From positions 62,001-126,000 of the forward strand of contig JBDVOA010000009.1 of assembly GCA_039969355.1 (NCBI GenBank): a stretch of DNA of 64,000 nt, in the 5' to 3' direction. How positions within the stretch are numbered: the first letter of the stretch is position 1; every line of letters begins with the position of its first letter. The notes beneath the pieces were generated by a model. It ran no database searches, was not told the DNA's origin, and was given only the letters and a program-made list of their open reading frames with translations. A program made the position numbers and the translations under genes. This document shows, in pieces, positions 8,858 to 17,447 of this stretch. Origin of the DNA: JL08 sp039969355. GTDB lineage: Bacteria > Pseudomonadota > Alphaproteobacteria > Rhodobacterales > Rhodobacteraceae.

Positions 8858-10398
8858 AGCCGATCCGGCTTATGTCGGGTTTTTTGACCGTCGGCATGTG
8901 GACCATGCTCAGCCGTGTATTGGGATTTGTGCGTGACGCAATGATCTTGGCGTATCTCGGAACTGGCCCGCTTTATGAGGCTTATGTCGTCGCTTTTCGC
9001 TTGCCAAACATGTTTCGCCGTTTCTTTGCCGAGGGCGCGTTTAACATGGCATTTGTGCCGATGTTTTCTAAGAAACTGGAGGCCGATGAGGACGCTCAAG
9101 GGTTTGCTCAGGACGCTTTTTCCGGTCTGGCCAGTGTCCTCATTCTTCTTACACTTATTGCACAACTCGTGATGCCCTGGCTGATTTACGCATTGGCCAG
9201 CGGATTCGCGGGTCAGGAACAGTTTGGATTGTCGGTCGAATTTGGCCGTATCGCATTTCCATACATCGTTTTTATCTCCTTGGCGGCTCTGCTTTCAGGT
9301 GTGCTAAATGCGACGGGCCGTTTTGCGGCCGCCGCAGCAGCACCGGTGATGCTGAACGTTCTTCTGGTTGGGGGGATGGCATTTGCAGCTTCGACGGGGG
9401 GCAACATTTCCCGCGCACTGATTTGGATGATTCCGTTCGCTGGCGTTGCACAATTGGTCCTCGTCTGGTTCGCAGCAGCGCGGGCAGGTTTTGTTCTGCG
9501 GCTATCGCTGCCGCGATGGACACCCGAGCTAAGCAGGCTGGTTCGCCTTGCGGTTCCCGCGGCGTTGGCTGGTGGGGTCGTGCAGATCAATCTGTTGGTG
9601 GGTCAACAGGTCGCTTCGTATTTCGACAAGGCGGTTGGATGGCTTTACGCCGCTGATCGGTTGTATCAGCTGCCTTTGGGCGTCGTTGGGATTGCGGTTG
9701 GCATTGTTTTGTTGCCGGACCTCTCGCGTCGGTTGGCGGCCAACGATGACGAAGGGGGGCGCGATGCCGTATCCCGCGCCGCCGAAATTGCGCTTGCCCT
9801 GACAATCCCGGCAGCGGTTGCGTTGGTGGTGGTTCCTCTGCCGCTTGTGTCGGTCCTTTTTGAACGCGGCGCGACAACTGCTGACGACAGTGCCTCTATC
9901 GCAATTGCAGTGGCGATTTACGGCCTGGGCCTACCTGCATTTGTCCTTCAGAAGGTTCTTCAACCACTTTACTTTGCACGAGAGGATACCGTCACGCCCT
10001 TTCGATACGCAGTGGTGGCGATGGTTCTGAATGCGGCCATTGCCATTGCTCTGGCCCCCATCATCGGATGGATTGCCCCTGCAATCGCCACGACGGTCGC
10101 GGGTTGGGCGATGGTCGTACTGCTGAACTTTGGCGCACGCAAAATGGGGCCGGTGGCGAAGTTTGACGCCCGTTTTCACAAACGCATCTGGCGGATCATC
10201 GCCGCTGCCTTGTTGATGGGGGGCCTTCTTTGGTTCGCTTCGGCTATACTTTTAGGTCCGTTCCTTGGCATGACGGGCTGGCGATACCTTGCTCTGCTGG
10301 GACTGATCAGCATCGGGATACTCAGCTACTTTCTGTTAGGGAAAATGCTGGGTGCTTTCCGATTATCGGATCTTAAGGGCGCCTTTAGGCGCGGGTGA
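8854..10398 (+). CDS. murJ: Lipid II flippase MurJ (MviN)
   Basis: 514 residues of a MATE-like (MOP superfamily) membrane protein with about 14 hydrophobic segments. The N-terminus MLSRVLGFVRDAMILAYLG and the block AYVVAFRLPNMFRRFFAEGA are signatures of MurJ, which moves lipid-linked peptidoglycan precursor across the inner membrane. Other family blocks include PLGVVGIAVGIVLLPDLSRR and LFERGATTADDS. Its ATG overlaps the glnD stop (ATGA). The pairing of glnD with murJ is widespread in alpha- and gammaproteobacteria. It converges on the rhomboid-like gene with a single-base gap. Confidence 0.97.
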   Translation: MKPIRLMSGFLTVGMWTMLSRVLGFVRDAMILAYLGTGPLYEAYVVAFRLPNMFRRFFAEGAFNMAFVPMFSKKLEADEDAQGFAQDAFSGLASVLILLTLIAQLVMPWLIYALASGFAGQEQFGLSVEFGRIAFPYIVFISLAALLSGVLNATGRFAAAAAAPVMLNVLLVGGMAFAASTGGNISRALIWMIPFAGVAQLVLVWFAAARAGFVLRLSLPRWTPELSRLVRLAVPAALAGGVVQINLLVGQQVASYFDKAVGWLYAADRLYQLPLGVVGIAVGIVLLPDLSRRLAANDDEGGRDAVSRAAEIALALTIPAAVALVVVPLPLVSVLFERGATTADDSASIAIAVAIYGLGLPAFVLQKVLQPLYFAREDTVTPFRYAVVAMVLNAAIAIALAPIIGWIAPAIATTVAGWAMVVLLNFGARKMGPVAKFDARFHKRIWRIIAAALLMGGLLWFASAILLGPFLGMTGWRYLALLGLISIGILSYFLLGKMLGAFRLSDLKGAFRRG

Positions 10399-10399
10399 C

Positions 10400-11098
10400 T
10401 TAGTTACCCCGCAGCCTGCGCAAAATGTCAGACCAACTGCCTGGGGCCAGAAAGAACGACAATCCGAATCCGGCAGCAAAACCTGCCAGATCGGCGACCC
10501 AATCGTTGTGGCTTTCAAACAAGAGCCCGAATATCAGCTGGATGCCCATCAGGAACCCGATCAGGTGAAAGGCCCGCAACTGCTGCGCACCAACCAACGC
10601 AAGTTTGCGCCACAACAGATATGTAAACCCGCCTATCAATCCATAAACGGGAGGAAAACCTCCGTTCAAAGGCACGGAATCATTCAGCAGAACCGCATAG
10701 GCCAGCGCGCCCACCGCACCTGAAACGACAAAGATTATCAGGGTCGCAACACCGCCAAAGGCTTCGCCCACCATCTTGCCCATCGCCAGCAGGATCACGC
10801 CGACAAGCAACGCATGGGTGAAGCTGGTAGAGATGAAAGGATAAGTCACGAACCGCATCAGGTGTTCGACAGTCCAGCGGTTGTTTTCAACCATCCAATC
10901 GAAGATCGGCCCTGAGAACGCATATTTCTGGATCGCTTGCAAACGCCAGCCGACGGCATTCGGCCCGCCAATCAGCTCTTCGCTACCAAGTGCAAAGAAA
11001 CATTCGATACCAAAGATAACCAGAAACAACGCAATAACAACGGGAGGCATCGGGTTGACTGGGCTGACATTGGGGTTTGGATTGGTGTCGTTGCTCAT
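10400..11098 (-). CDS. Rhomboid-family membrane protein lacking catalytic residues (pseudoprotease)
   Basis: A 232-residue polytopic membrane protein with the rhomboid layout: RFVTYPFISTSFTHALL (family consensus: tHxFlHgsf.HLlxN), then SGAVGALAY, then GFPPVYGLIGG at the place of GASGAVYGLxGA, and finally VADLAGFAAG at the place of AHxGGFxxG. The serine of the GxSG motif is replaced, the catalytic histidine is aspartate, and the conserved Asn of the oxyanion region is also absent. Proteolysis is therefore unlikely; binding or chaperoning membrane clients, as in iRhoms and derlins, is an inference. The open frame continues upstream to 11362, but that part is antisense to trpS; the ATG at 11098 begins MSNDTNPNPNVSP. 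It is divergent from trpS with 75 bases between. Confidence 0.85.
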   Translation of the reverse strand: MSNDTNPNPNVSPVNPMPPVVIALFLVIFGIECFFALGSEELIGGPNAVGWRLQAIQKYAFSGPIFDWMVENNRWTVEHLMRFVTYPFISTSFTHALLVGVILLAMGKMVGEAFGGVATLIIFVVSGAVGALAYAVLLNDSVPLNGGFPPVYGLIGGFTYLLWRKLALVGAQQLRAFHLIGFLMGIQLIFGLLFESHNDWVADLAGFAAGFGLSFFLAPGSWSDILRRLRGN

Positions 11099-11173
11099 AC
11101 GGTGCTCTCCTTGACGAGGCCTGAGTGCATGGGTAAGCGAGGCGGACCCAATAATCCAGCCGGAGATACCTTC

Positions 11174-12196
11174 ATGATCGCCCCCAATTTCACACCCCGT
11201 GTGTTTTCCGGCATTCAACCGTCCGGTGGTCTGACGTTGGGCAACTATCTGGGCGCGATCAAACGCTTTGTCGATATGCAGGGCGATGAATTTGAGACGG
11301 TCTACTGCATGGTTGATCTGCACGCGATCACGGTTTGGCAGAACCCGTCTGATCTGACTCATAACACGCGCGAGTTGTGCGCTGGGTTTATCGCCGCCGG
11401 GATCGATCCGGAAAAATCGATCCTAATCAATCAAAGTCAGGTACCAGAGCACGCGCAATTAGGATGGATATTCAACTGCGTTGCGCGCATGGGCTGGATG
11501 AAGCGAATGACACAATTCAAGGACAAAGCAGGCAAGAATGCGGAAAACGCCTCATTGGGTTTGTTTGGCTACCCGGCTCTGATGGCGGCGGATATCCTGA
11601 TCTATCACGCGACGCATGTTCCGGTAGGCGAAGACCAGAAACAACATCTGGAATTGACGCGCGACATCGCAGCCAAGTTCAATCACGATTATGGCGTCGA
11701 CTTTTTTCCCATCACGGAACCAGTAATTGAGGGCGCCGCGACACGTGTTATGTCATTACGCGACGGCTCCAAGAAGATGTCCAAGTCCGATCCCTCGGAT
11801 GCAAGCCGTATCAACATGACCGATGATGCCGATGCCATTGCCCGAAAGATTCGCAAGGCCAAGACCGATCCGGATGCGCTGCCTTCTGAATCTGCGGGTC
11901 TGGAAGGTCGCCCTGAAGCGCGTAATCTGGTCAACATCTACGCGGCATTGACTGATCAGTCGGTGGATCAAGTTCTGTCAGAGGTTGGTGGCAAACAGTT
12001 TGGTGAATTCAAGCCTTTGTTAGCTGAGCTTGCGGTGTCCAAACTATCACCAATCTCGTCCGAAATGGCGCGTCTTATGGCTGACCCCTCCGAGATTGAT
12101 CGCATCCTTGCCTCAGGCTCTCAACGCGCGCGAGCGATCACTGCCCCGATCTTGCGCAAGACCTATGACATCGTTGGAATGGTTGGCCCTGCATAG
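11174..12196 (+). CDS. trpS: Tryptophanyl-tRNA synthetase
   Basis: 340 residues of a class I aminoacyl-tRNA synthetase that charges tRNA-Trp. The HIGH-equivalent SGIQPSGGLTLGNYLGA is at about residues 12-28 and the KMSKS loop is KKMSKSDPSD at about 198. VEDQK-like contact residues appear as PVGEDQKQHLELTRDIA. The start at 11174 (MIAPNFTPRVFSG) fits the family; the frame is open far upstream, but only over the antisense of the neighbouring rhomboid-like gene. It stands alone between the divergent rhomboid-like gene and the VOC gene. Confidence 0.97.
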   Translation: MIAPNFTPRVFSGIQPSGGLTLGNYLGAIKRFVDMQGDEFETVYCMVDLHAITVWQNPSDLTHNTRELCAGFIAAGIDPEKSILINQSQVPEHAQLGWIFNCVARMGWMKRMTQFKDKAGKNAENASLGLFGYPALMAADILIYHATHVPVGEDQKQHLELTRDIAAKFNHDYGVDFFPITEPVIEGAATRVMSLRDGSKKMSKSDPSDASRINMTDDADAIARKIRKAKTDPDALPSESAGLEGRPEARNLVNIYAALTDQSVDQVLSEVGGKQFGEFKPLLAELAVSKLSPISSEMARLMADPSEIDRILASGSQRARAITAPILRKTYDIVGMVGPA

Positions 12197-12290
12197 CGGC
12201 GGTGCATTTGCGAACATATCCCCTGCATGACTCCGGAATTGCATCGACACCGATTGTCTCCAATTCTAGGCTGTCTATTGGAGGCAAGAC

Positions 12291-12776
12291 ATGACTGAAA
12301 AAACTCATCCTGAAACACGCGTTGGTCACATTCACCTAAGAGTCGCAGATCTGGATCGTGCCATTGGATTCTATCGTGATGTGTTGGGGTTTAGGCTTAC
12401 TCAGCAGTACGGCAACAGCGCCGCATTTTTGGCGGCGGGAGACTATCACCATCATATCGGTTTAAACACTTGGGAAAGCCGCGGCGGGAAGCCACCTACC
12501 CCCGGATCGACTGGCCTTTATCATGTCGCGTTTCTTTATCCGACACGCGCCGCACTTGGCGCTGCCATCAAAGCCGTTACACGGGCCGGTATTTCGCTGG
12601 ATGGCGCCGCAGACCACGGCGTGAGCGAGGCAGTCTATCTGAAGGATCCGGATGGCAATGGTGTCGAGCTTTACCGGGATCGGGTGGAAGCCGACTGGCC
12701 GCGAAATGAAAAAGGGGATTTGACCATGGTCAATGCACCTCTTGATGTTGCGTCGTTGATTGCCGAAGCAAGTTAA
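12291..12776 (+). CDS. VOC (glyoxalase/extradiol dioxygenase) family protein
   Basis: 161 residues, one vicinal-oxygen-chelate module pair. It starts with VGHIHLRVADLDRAIGFYRDVLGFRL, where the HIH histidine is a likely metal ligand, continues with HHHIGLNTWESRGGKP, and ends with AVYLKDPDGNGVELYRDR, where the glutamate is the last ligand. The middle resembles bacterial CatE-type catechol 2,3-dioxygenase-like proteins (GLYHVAFLYPTRAALG). The reaction cannot be fixed from sequence: members include dioxygenases, glyoxalases and resistance proteins. It is a single gene 94 bases after trpS and 57 bases before the aminotransferase, with no obvious pathway context. Confidence 0.85.
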   Translation: MTEKTHPETRVGHIHLRVADLDRAIGFYRDVLGFRLTQQYGNSAAFLAAGDYHHHIGLNTWESRGGKPPTPGSTGLYHVAFLYPTRAALGAAIKAVTRAGISLDGAADHGVSEAVYLKDPDGNGVELYRDRVEADWPRNEKGDLTMVNAPLDVASLIAEAS

Positions 12777-12833
12777 GGTCTGGACGTCTGACCTAAATTC
12801 ACCATAGAGTCCCTAAAAGAGGGGAAAGCTGTC

Positions 12834-13700
12834 ATGGCCACAGGCACTAACATTCGCACGTACTTTGACGGCCAATGGCATGATGGGGACGTCAGTATCA
12901 TGCGCGCGGCAGATCATGGCGCCTGGTTGGGCACCACAGTCTTTGACGGCGCCCGCTTCTTCAATGGGTTGGCACCTGATCTTGATGCGCATTGCCTGCG
13001 GATCAATCGTTCGGCCGAAGCACTGATGTTGACCCCTACTGTTTCCACCCAGGACATGGTTGATCTGGTGCGCGACGGACTCAAGGCCTATGAACCCAGC
13101 GCCGCGATATATATCCGACCGATGTATTGGGGGATCGACAGTCAACCGACTACAATTGAACCAACCAGCGACGCAACCGGTTTTGCCATCTGCCTTGAAC
13201 AGATTCCCATGGCTCCGCCTGAGGCTTCTACGACTTTGACGCGCACACGATTTCGCCGGCCGGTGCTGGAAGACAGTGTCGTCAATGCCAAGGCGGGGTG
13301 CCTTTACCCCAACAACGCCCGAATGTTGGCCGAGGCCCGCGCAAAAGGCTTTGCCAACGCGCTGGCGGCAGATGCGATGGGGAACGTGGCCGAAACTGCA
13401 ACTGCAAATGTTTTTATGGTCAAAGACGGAGAGGTTTTCACCCCGGTTGCCAACGGTACTTTTCTTGCAGGGATCACCCGTGCGCGTCACATCAGCAACC
13501 TGACGGCTGATGGCATGCGGGTGCACGAGACTGTCCTGACGTTTGAAGATATTCACGCCGCCGACGAAGTATTTCTGTCTGGCAACATGAGCAAAGTGAC
13601 GCCCGTTACGGCCTTTGATGACACACAATATCAGATCGGCCCCGTCGCGCGTCGTGCCCGCGAAATGTATTGGGACTGGGCTGCGTCCGAGCAGAATTAA
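12834..13700 (+). CDS. ilvE: Branched-chain amino acid aminotransferase (class IV, PLP)
   Basis: 288 residues of fold-type IV PLP aminotransferase. The start TNIRTYFDGQWHDGDVSIMRAADHGAWLGTTVFDG contains the DHGAWLGTTVFDGAR block of the family. The PLP lysine sits in VVNAKAGCLYPNNARM, and the phosphate-binding loop is near ETATANVFMVKDG and GTFLAGITRARH. The enzyme transfers amino groups between glutamate and the oxo-acids of valine, leucine and isoleucine; D-amino-acid or aminodeoxychorismate-lyase relatives share the fold, but length and motifs favour BCAT. A GAGGGGAAAG ribosome-binding site precedes the ATG. It is followed 63 bases later by a universal stress protein. Confidence 0.88.
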   Translation: MATGTNIRTYFDGQWHDGDVSIMRAADHGAWLGTTVFDGARFFNGLAPDLDAHCLRINRSAEALMLTPTVSTQDMVDLVRDGLKAYEPSAAIYIRPMYWGIDSQPTTIEPTSDATGFAICLEQIPMAPPEASTTLTRTRFRRPVLEDSVVNAKAGCLYPNNARMLAEARAKGFANALAADAMGNVAETATANVFMVKDGEVFTPVANGTFLAGITRARHISNLTADGMRVHETVLTFEDIHAADEVFLSGNMSKVTPVTAFDDTQYQIGPVARRAREMYWDWAASEQN

Positions 13701-13763
13701 CAATTGGCAATTGCCTCGCCGGCCAACTCGCGCCATGATCATCACGGCTGAGGAGCACGTAAC

Positions 13764-14219
13764 ATGCGGAAATTTCTGGTAGTATTGGACGATAGCCGCG
13801 AATGCCTGAATGCGATGCGGTTTGCCGCGATGCGGTCAGCGCACACTGGGGGCGGGGTGCAAATTCTCTCGGTTATTCCCCCGGATGAATTCAACCACTG
13901 GATCGGAGTGGGAGAAGTAATGCGACAGGAAGCACGCGAGCGCATTCATGCCCACTTTGAAGTTTTTGCCAAATGGATGCGCGACAAGCAGGGCATCGAT
14001 CCTCAATTGGTCATCCGCGAGGGCCATCCAATTGATGAGATTATTGCGCAGGTCGCAGACGATTCCGAAGTGGGTGTCCTTGTGCTTGGAGCCAGTGCCG
14101 ACAACAAGGGTCCCGGTCCGATCATTACTGCTTTGATGAAAAATGCAGGGGCTTTACCAATCCCTATCACGATTGTTCCGGGGGATCTTTCGAAGGAAAA
14201 ACTCGAAGCGATTACTTAA
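13764..14219 (+). CDS. Universal stress protein (UspA family)
   Basis: 151 residues of a Usp domain. It begins MRKFLVVLDDSRECLNAMRFA (the first beta strand and Asp-containing loop), and the nucleotide-binding glycine region is degenerate, with VLVLGASADNKGPGPIITALMKNAG in place of the classical GxxGxxxxxxGSVS. The late strand PIPITIVPGDL closes the Rossmann-like fold. These cytosolic proteins bind ATP or AMP and modulate stress survival; the exact role here is unknown. It stands between ilvE and the NifU-family gene without operon overlap. Confidence 0.85.
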   Translation: MRKFLVVLDDSRECLNAMRFAAMRSAHTGGGVQILSVIPPDEFNHWIGVGEVMRQEARERIHAHFEVFAKWMRDKQGIDPQLVIREGHPIDEIIAQVADDSEVGVLVLGASADNKGPGPIITALMKNAGALPIPITIVPGDLSKEKLEAIT

Positions 14220-14305
14220 TTTTCGTGATTTAGAATCATTCCAAACCTTGACTTGCCGACATCTGACGCGCATATCCATAGTCCAGCTGCACGCGGAGAT
14301 ACCTC

Positions 14306-14869
14306 ATGTTCATTCAAACTGAATCGACCCCAAATCCGGCAACATTGAAATTCCTTCCCGGCCAGTCTGTTATGGATGTGGGCACTGCGGATTTCCCGAC
14401 GGCCGATACCGCTGGAAAGTCCCCGCTCGCCAATCGCATCTTTGCCGTAGTTGGGGTGACTGGCGTATTCTTCGGTCTGGATTTTGTTACCGTAACTAAA
14501 TCCGACGACGCTGAGTGGGACCATATCAAACCCTCTATTCTGGGTGCGATCATGGAACATTACCAATCCGGTCAGCCTGTCATGGGCGAGGATCATCAGC
14601 CTGTATCGGGGCATGCAGATCATGACGGCGAGGATGGCGAGGTTGTCTCTCAGATCAAGGAGCTGCTCGACAGCAGGGTTAGGCCTGCAGTCGCTCAGGA
14701 CGGCGGTGATATTACGTTTCACGGGTTTGATCGCGGGGTGGTCTATCTGCATATGCAAGGGGCCTGCGCCGGTTGCCCTTCGTCTACTCTGACCCTCAAG
14801 ATGGGTATCGAGAACCTGCTGCGCCACTATATTCCAGAGGTGACCGAGGTGCGGCCTGTTGCCGTCTGA
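14306..14869 (+). CDS. NifU-family Fe-S scaffold/carrier protein (Nfu type)
   Basis: 187 residues with two domains. The N-terminal Scaffold_Nfu/NifU_N region starts MFIQTESTPNPATLKFLPGQ, a hallmark of mitochondrial-type Nfu1 and alphaproteobacterial homologues. The C-terminal NifU domain (about residues 110-185) has VRPAVAQDGGDITFHGF and MQGACAGCPSSTLTLKMGI, with the CxxC cluster ligand pair. Nfu proteins deliver 4Fe-4S clusters to target apoproteins in the cytosol. The coding end overlaps the tsaB start by 11 bases, so nfu, tsaB and rimI probably form one transcript. Confidence 0.92.
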   Translation: MFIQTESTPNPATLKFLPGQSVMDVGTADFPTADTAGKSPLANRIFAVVGVTGVFFGLDFVTVTKSDDAEWDHIKPSILGAIMEHYQSGQPVMGEDHQPVSGHADHDGEDGEVVSQIKELLDSRVRPAVAQDGGDITFHGFDRGVVYLHMQGACAGCPSSTLTLKMGIENLLRHYIPEVTEVRPVAV

Positions 14870-15479
14870 CCCCCCACTGATCCTTGGCTTTGACACATCG
14901 GCCGCGCATTGCGCGGCCGCTTTGCTGTCGGGAGCTGAAATTGTAGCAGTTGCCGCCGAGGACATGGCACGAGGCCAGGCCGAGCGGGTTATGGTTTTGT
15001 TGGAAGAAACTCTGGGCAAAGGCGGCGCAGCCTGGGCCGATCTGACTGCGATCGGCGTCGGCACTGGCCCCGGCAACTTTACTGGTATTCGCATTTCCAT
15101 CTCAGCTGCCAGGGGATTGGCGCTGGGTTTGGGCATTCCGGCTGTTGGTGTATCGGGTTTTGAAGCCCGCGCATTTGGGATGTCATTGCCTGCCAGCGCG
15201 CTTATTTCTGCACCACGCGATCAGGTTTATCGCCAAGATTTCTCGAAACATGGCGCCTCACCGCCATTGGTCCAATCCGAGGAAACCGCCCTGTCAGAAG
15301 TGTTTGACCATGGTTACGCGCTGGCGCCACAAATCCCCCCTGCCAAGCTGGCAGAAAACATTGCCTTCATTGCGTGTGAGTCCTGGCAGACCACTACTCT
15401 AGCTCCGGCTCCGCAGTACGTCCGTGCCGCAGACGCTGCGCCTCCGCGTGATGCACCACCAGTCTTGCTTGACGAATGA
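14859..15479 (+). CDS. tsaB: tRNA threonylcarbamoyladenosine biosynthesis protein TsaB
   Basis: 206 residues of the ASKHA-fold TsaB family. LILGFDTSAAHCAAALLSG at the N-terminus and IGVGTGPGNFTGIRISISAARGLALGLGIP in the middle are diagnostic. TsaB, with TsaD and TsaE, installs the threonylcarbamoyl group on A37 of ANN-reading tRNAs. The start appears to be a TTG at 14859, just inside the preceding nfu gene; no better start fits the family. Its stop overlaps the rimI start by four bases (ATGA), and the tsaB-rimI pairing is widely conserved. Confidence 0.93.
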   Translation: MPSDPPLILGFDTSAAHCAAALLSGAEIVAVAAEDMARGQAERVMVLLEETLGKGGAAWADLTAIGVGTGPGNFTGIRISISAARGLALGLGIPAVGVSGFEARAFGMSLPASALISAPRDQVYRQDFSKHGASPPLVQSEETALSEVFDHGYALAPQIPPAKLAENIAFIACESWQTTTLAPAPQYVRAADAAPPRDAPPVLLDE

Positions 15480-15901
15480 AGGACGCGAATTCTGTCGCGC
15501 ATCTGGCAATGCTGCACCAAGCGGCATTTACGACCCAGCGCGCTTGGTCAGAGTCAGAGTTTCGGGACTTGCTCGCTAGCGAATATTGTCATGCAATCTC
15601 GGTTCAACATGGATTTTCCCTGGTTCGCGTGATTGCAACTGAGGCCGAACTCCTGACGCTTGCCGTGCAGCCGCTCAATCAAAAGAAAGGGTTGGGGCGC
15701 GGGCTGTTGGAACAGACCGTTGCCCTCGCGGTCTCTCTGGGTGCAAAAAAGATTTTCCTCGAAGTGGCCGCAGACAACGTCCCTGCCATAGGCTTATATA
15801 CCTCATCGGGGTTTGACGTCATCGGGAGGCGTCCAAGGTACTATCCGCGCACTAACTCGACCCCAATTGAGGCGTTAGTGATGTCACGTGCGCTAAGCTA
15901 G
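15476..15901 (+). CDS. rimI: Ribosomal-protein-alanine N-acetyltransferase (RimI-like, GNAT)
   Basis: 141 residues of a GNAT acetyltransferase. The acetyl-CoA-binding motif A is LLTLAVQPLNQKKGLGRGLLE, and KIFLEVAADNVPAIGLYTSSGFDVIGRRPRYY is the family motif B region with the usual YxxxGF. RimI acetylates the N-terminal alanine of ribosomal protein S18; the assignment rests on the family fold and on its coupling to tsaB. The N-terminal MKDANSVAHLAMLHQAAF...WSESEFRDLLAS matches alphaproteobacterial RimI. It is the last gene of the nfu-tsaB-rimI run. Confidence 0.9.
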   Translation: MKDANSVAHLAMLHQAAFTTQRAWSESEFRDLLASEYCHAISVQHGFSLVRVIATEAELLTLAVQPLNQKKGLGRGLLEQTVALAVSLGAKKIFLEVAADNVPAIGLYTSSGFDVIGRRPRYYPRTNSTPIEALVMSRALS

Positions 15902-15940
15902 AGTAATTGGAACTTCTGCGCATCAAGCGTGAGAAAGCGG

Positions 15941-15991
15941 TTGACGCTATCGCGTCGGTACGGCCTAATTTAAAGGTGTTCGAATTCACCT
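15941..15991 (+). promoter_or_regulatory. Possible promoter with inverted repeat before the BMP transporter operon
   Basis: A TTGACG box at 15941-15946 and a TAATTT box at 15966-15971 lie 19 bases apart, about 90 bases before the transporter gene. They are followed by a short inverted repeat, AGGTG at 15974-15978 and CACCT at 15987-15991, around a TTCGAATT centre. The spacing is one or two bases longer than ideal, so this is a tentative promoter and operator. Confidence 0.3.
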
Positions 15992-16061
15992 CACGAAACA
16001 CCGGGGCACAGGATGATATAGCTGCTTTGCCCCCAACATGAAAACAATTGGGAGAACCAGA

Positions 16062-17060
16062 ATGACTATTATGCAAAAACTGATGGGCGCTGCTGCCGGG
16101 CTGGCACTGAGCGCAGGTGCGGCAATGGCCGAGCCCGCATTAATCTTTGACCTAGGCGGCAAGTTCGACAAGTCCTTTAACGAATCTGCTCATAACGGCG
16201 CCCAGAAGTGGGCCAATGAAACCGGTGGGAAATACCTCGAAATTGAACTGCAATCCGAGGCCCAGCGCGAGCAGGCCTTGCGCCGATTTGCCGAAGCTGG
16301 TGCCAACCCGATCATCACCACAGGCTTTGCCATGAGCGACCCGATTGGTCAGGTTGCAGGTGACTATCCGGACACGACATTTGTCACAGTGGACGGCTGG
16401 GTACCTGACGCCCCAAATGTGCTGATCGTTTCCTTCACTGAGCACGAGGGTTCTTATCTGGTCGGTATGATGGCTGCGTTGAAATCGGAATCCAACACTG
16501 TTGGATTCATTGGCGGAATGGATGTGCCGTTGATCCGCAAGTTCGCCTGTGGTTATGCACAGGGTGTGAAGGCAGCCAACCCGGATGCGACCATAGTTGC
16601 AAATATGACCGGTACAACGCCTTCGGCTTGGAACGATCCCGTCAAAGGATCAGAACTGGCCAAAGCACAGATCTCTCAGGGTGCCGATGTGATCTACGCG
16701 GCAGCCGGCGGCACGGGTGTTGGCGTTCTGCAAACGGCTGCTGACGAAAACATCCTGTCTATCGGCGTTGACAGCAACCAGAACCCACTGCATCCCGGTA
16801 AGGTCCTGACATCGATGCTTAAACGCGTTGATGTCGCTGTTTACAACATCCTGAAAGCTGGCGATGGCGCCAAGGGTGGTTTTCAGGCGTTTAGCCTGGC
16901 AGACGAAGGCGTCGATTACGCCATGGATGAAAACAACGCCGATCTCGTGACAGCGGAAATGCAGGCAAAGGTGGATGCCGCCAAAGCCAAGATCATTGCG
17001 GGCGAAATCACAGTGCATGACTACAGCTCAGATGACACCTGCCCCGACCTGTCGTTCTGA
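16062..17060 (+). CDS. BMP-family ABC transporter substrate-binding protein (nucleoside type)
   Basis: 332 residues with a cleavable signal peptide (MQKLMGAAAGLALSAGAAMA followed by EPA) and a BMP (basic membrane protein, PnrA-like) binding fold. DLGGKFDKSFNESAHNGAQKW is the family's purine-nucleoside ligand region, and GFIGGMDVPLIRKFACGYAQG and AAGGTGVGVLQTA follow. Relatives bind purine nucleosides in the periplasm. An in-frame ATG exists at 16038, but a GGGAGAA ribosome-binding site favours 16062. The following genes (17088-21033) supply a small accessory protein, the ATPase and two permeases. Confidence 0.92.
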   Translation: MTIMQKLMGAAAGLALSAGAAMAEPALIFDLGGKFDKSFNESAHNGAQKWANETGGKYLEIELQSEAQREQALRRFAEAGANPIITTGFAMSDPIGQVAGDYPDTTFVTVDGWVPDAPNVLIVSFTEHEGSYLVGMMAALKSESNTVGFIGGMDVPLIRKFACGYAQGVKAANPDATIVANMTGTTPSAWNDPVKGSELAKAQISQGADVIYAAAGGTGVGVLQTAADENILSIGVDSNQNPLHPGKVLTSMLKRVDVAVYNILKAGDGAKGGFQAFSLADEGVDYAMDENNADLVTAEMQAKVDAAKAKIIAGEITVHDYSSDDTCPDLSF

Positions 17061-17087
17061 TCTCTAACGCCTCGAGAGGAGAATATC

Positions 17088-17447
17088 ATGACTGACGCAC
17101 TCAACGCTTTATTCTCCGCTTGGGGCGATACAGACCCCAAGAGCCGAGCCGCAACACTTGGTTCGGCTCTTGCCACAGACTTTTACTATGCTGACCCTCA
17201 AGTCCCGGCACCGATCACTAACCTTGATGATCTGGCGGGATATTTAGCAGGTTTTACCGAACACATGCCCGGCGCTTCGGCACAGGTTGCCGGCGCGCCA
17301 AGTTCACATAATGGCCATGTCCGGGTATTTGTGGATTTCATGAAAGACGACGCGCGTATGATGCGAGGTCAGTATTTCGCTGATCTGGATGACGCTGGCA
17401 AGATCACCCGGCTTGTCGGGTTTGCCGGCACCGGAGAAGAAGCATGA
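17088..17447 (+). CDS. SnoaL/NTF2-like small protein in the transporter operon
   Basis: 119 residues matching the SnoaL/NTF2-like cone fold: MTDALNALFSAWGDTDPKSRAATLGSAL is an N-terminal helix pair, then FYYADPQVPAPITNLDDLAGYLAGF is the usual acidic-pocket strand and helix, and VFVDFMKDDARMMRGQYFADLDDAGKITRLVGF forms the paired strands. It has no signal peptide. Members are either small-molecule enzymes or binding proteins; no catalytic set can be assigned here. Its start is preceded by GAGAGGAGAA, and its stop overlaps the ATPase start by four bases, so it is translated within the importer operon between the binding protein and the ATPase genes. Confidence 0.75.
   Translation: MTDALNALFSAWGDTDPKSRAATLGSALATDFYYADPQVPAPITNLDDLAGYLAGFTEHMPGASAQVAGAPSSHNGHVRVFVDFMKDDARMMRGQYFADLDDAGKITRLVGFAGTGEEA

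Noticed and set aside
10937..11173. Upstream extension of trpS
   Set aside because: Antisense to the rhomboid-like gene; the family start is at 11174.
12813..13745. 310-codon minus-strand frame opposite ilvE
   Set aside because: A shadow of the strongly supported aminotransferase gene; its translation has no domain.
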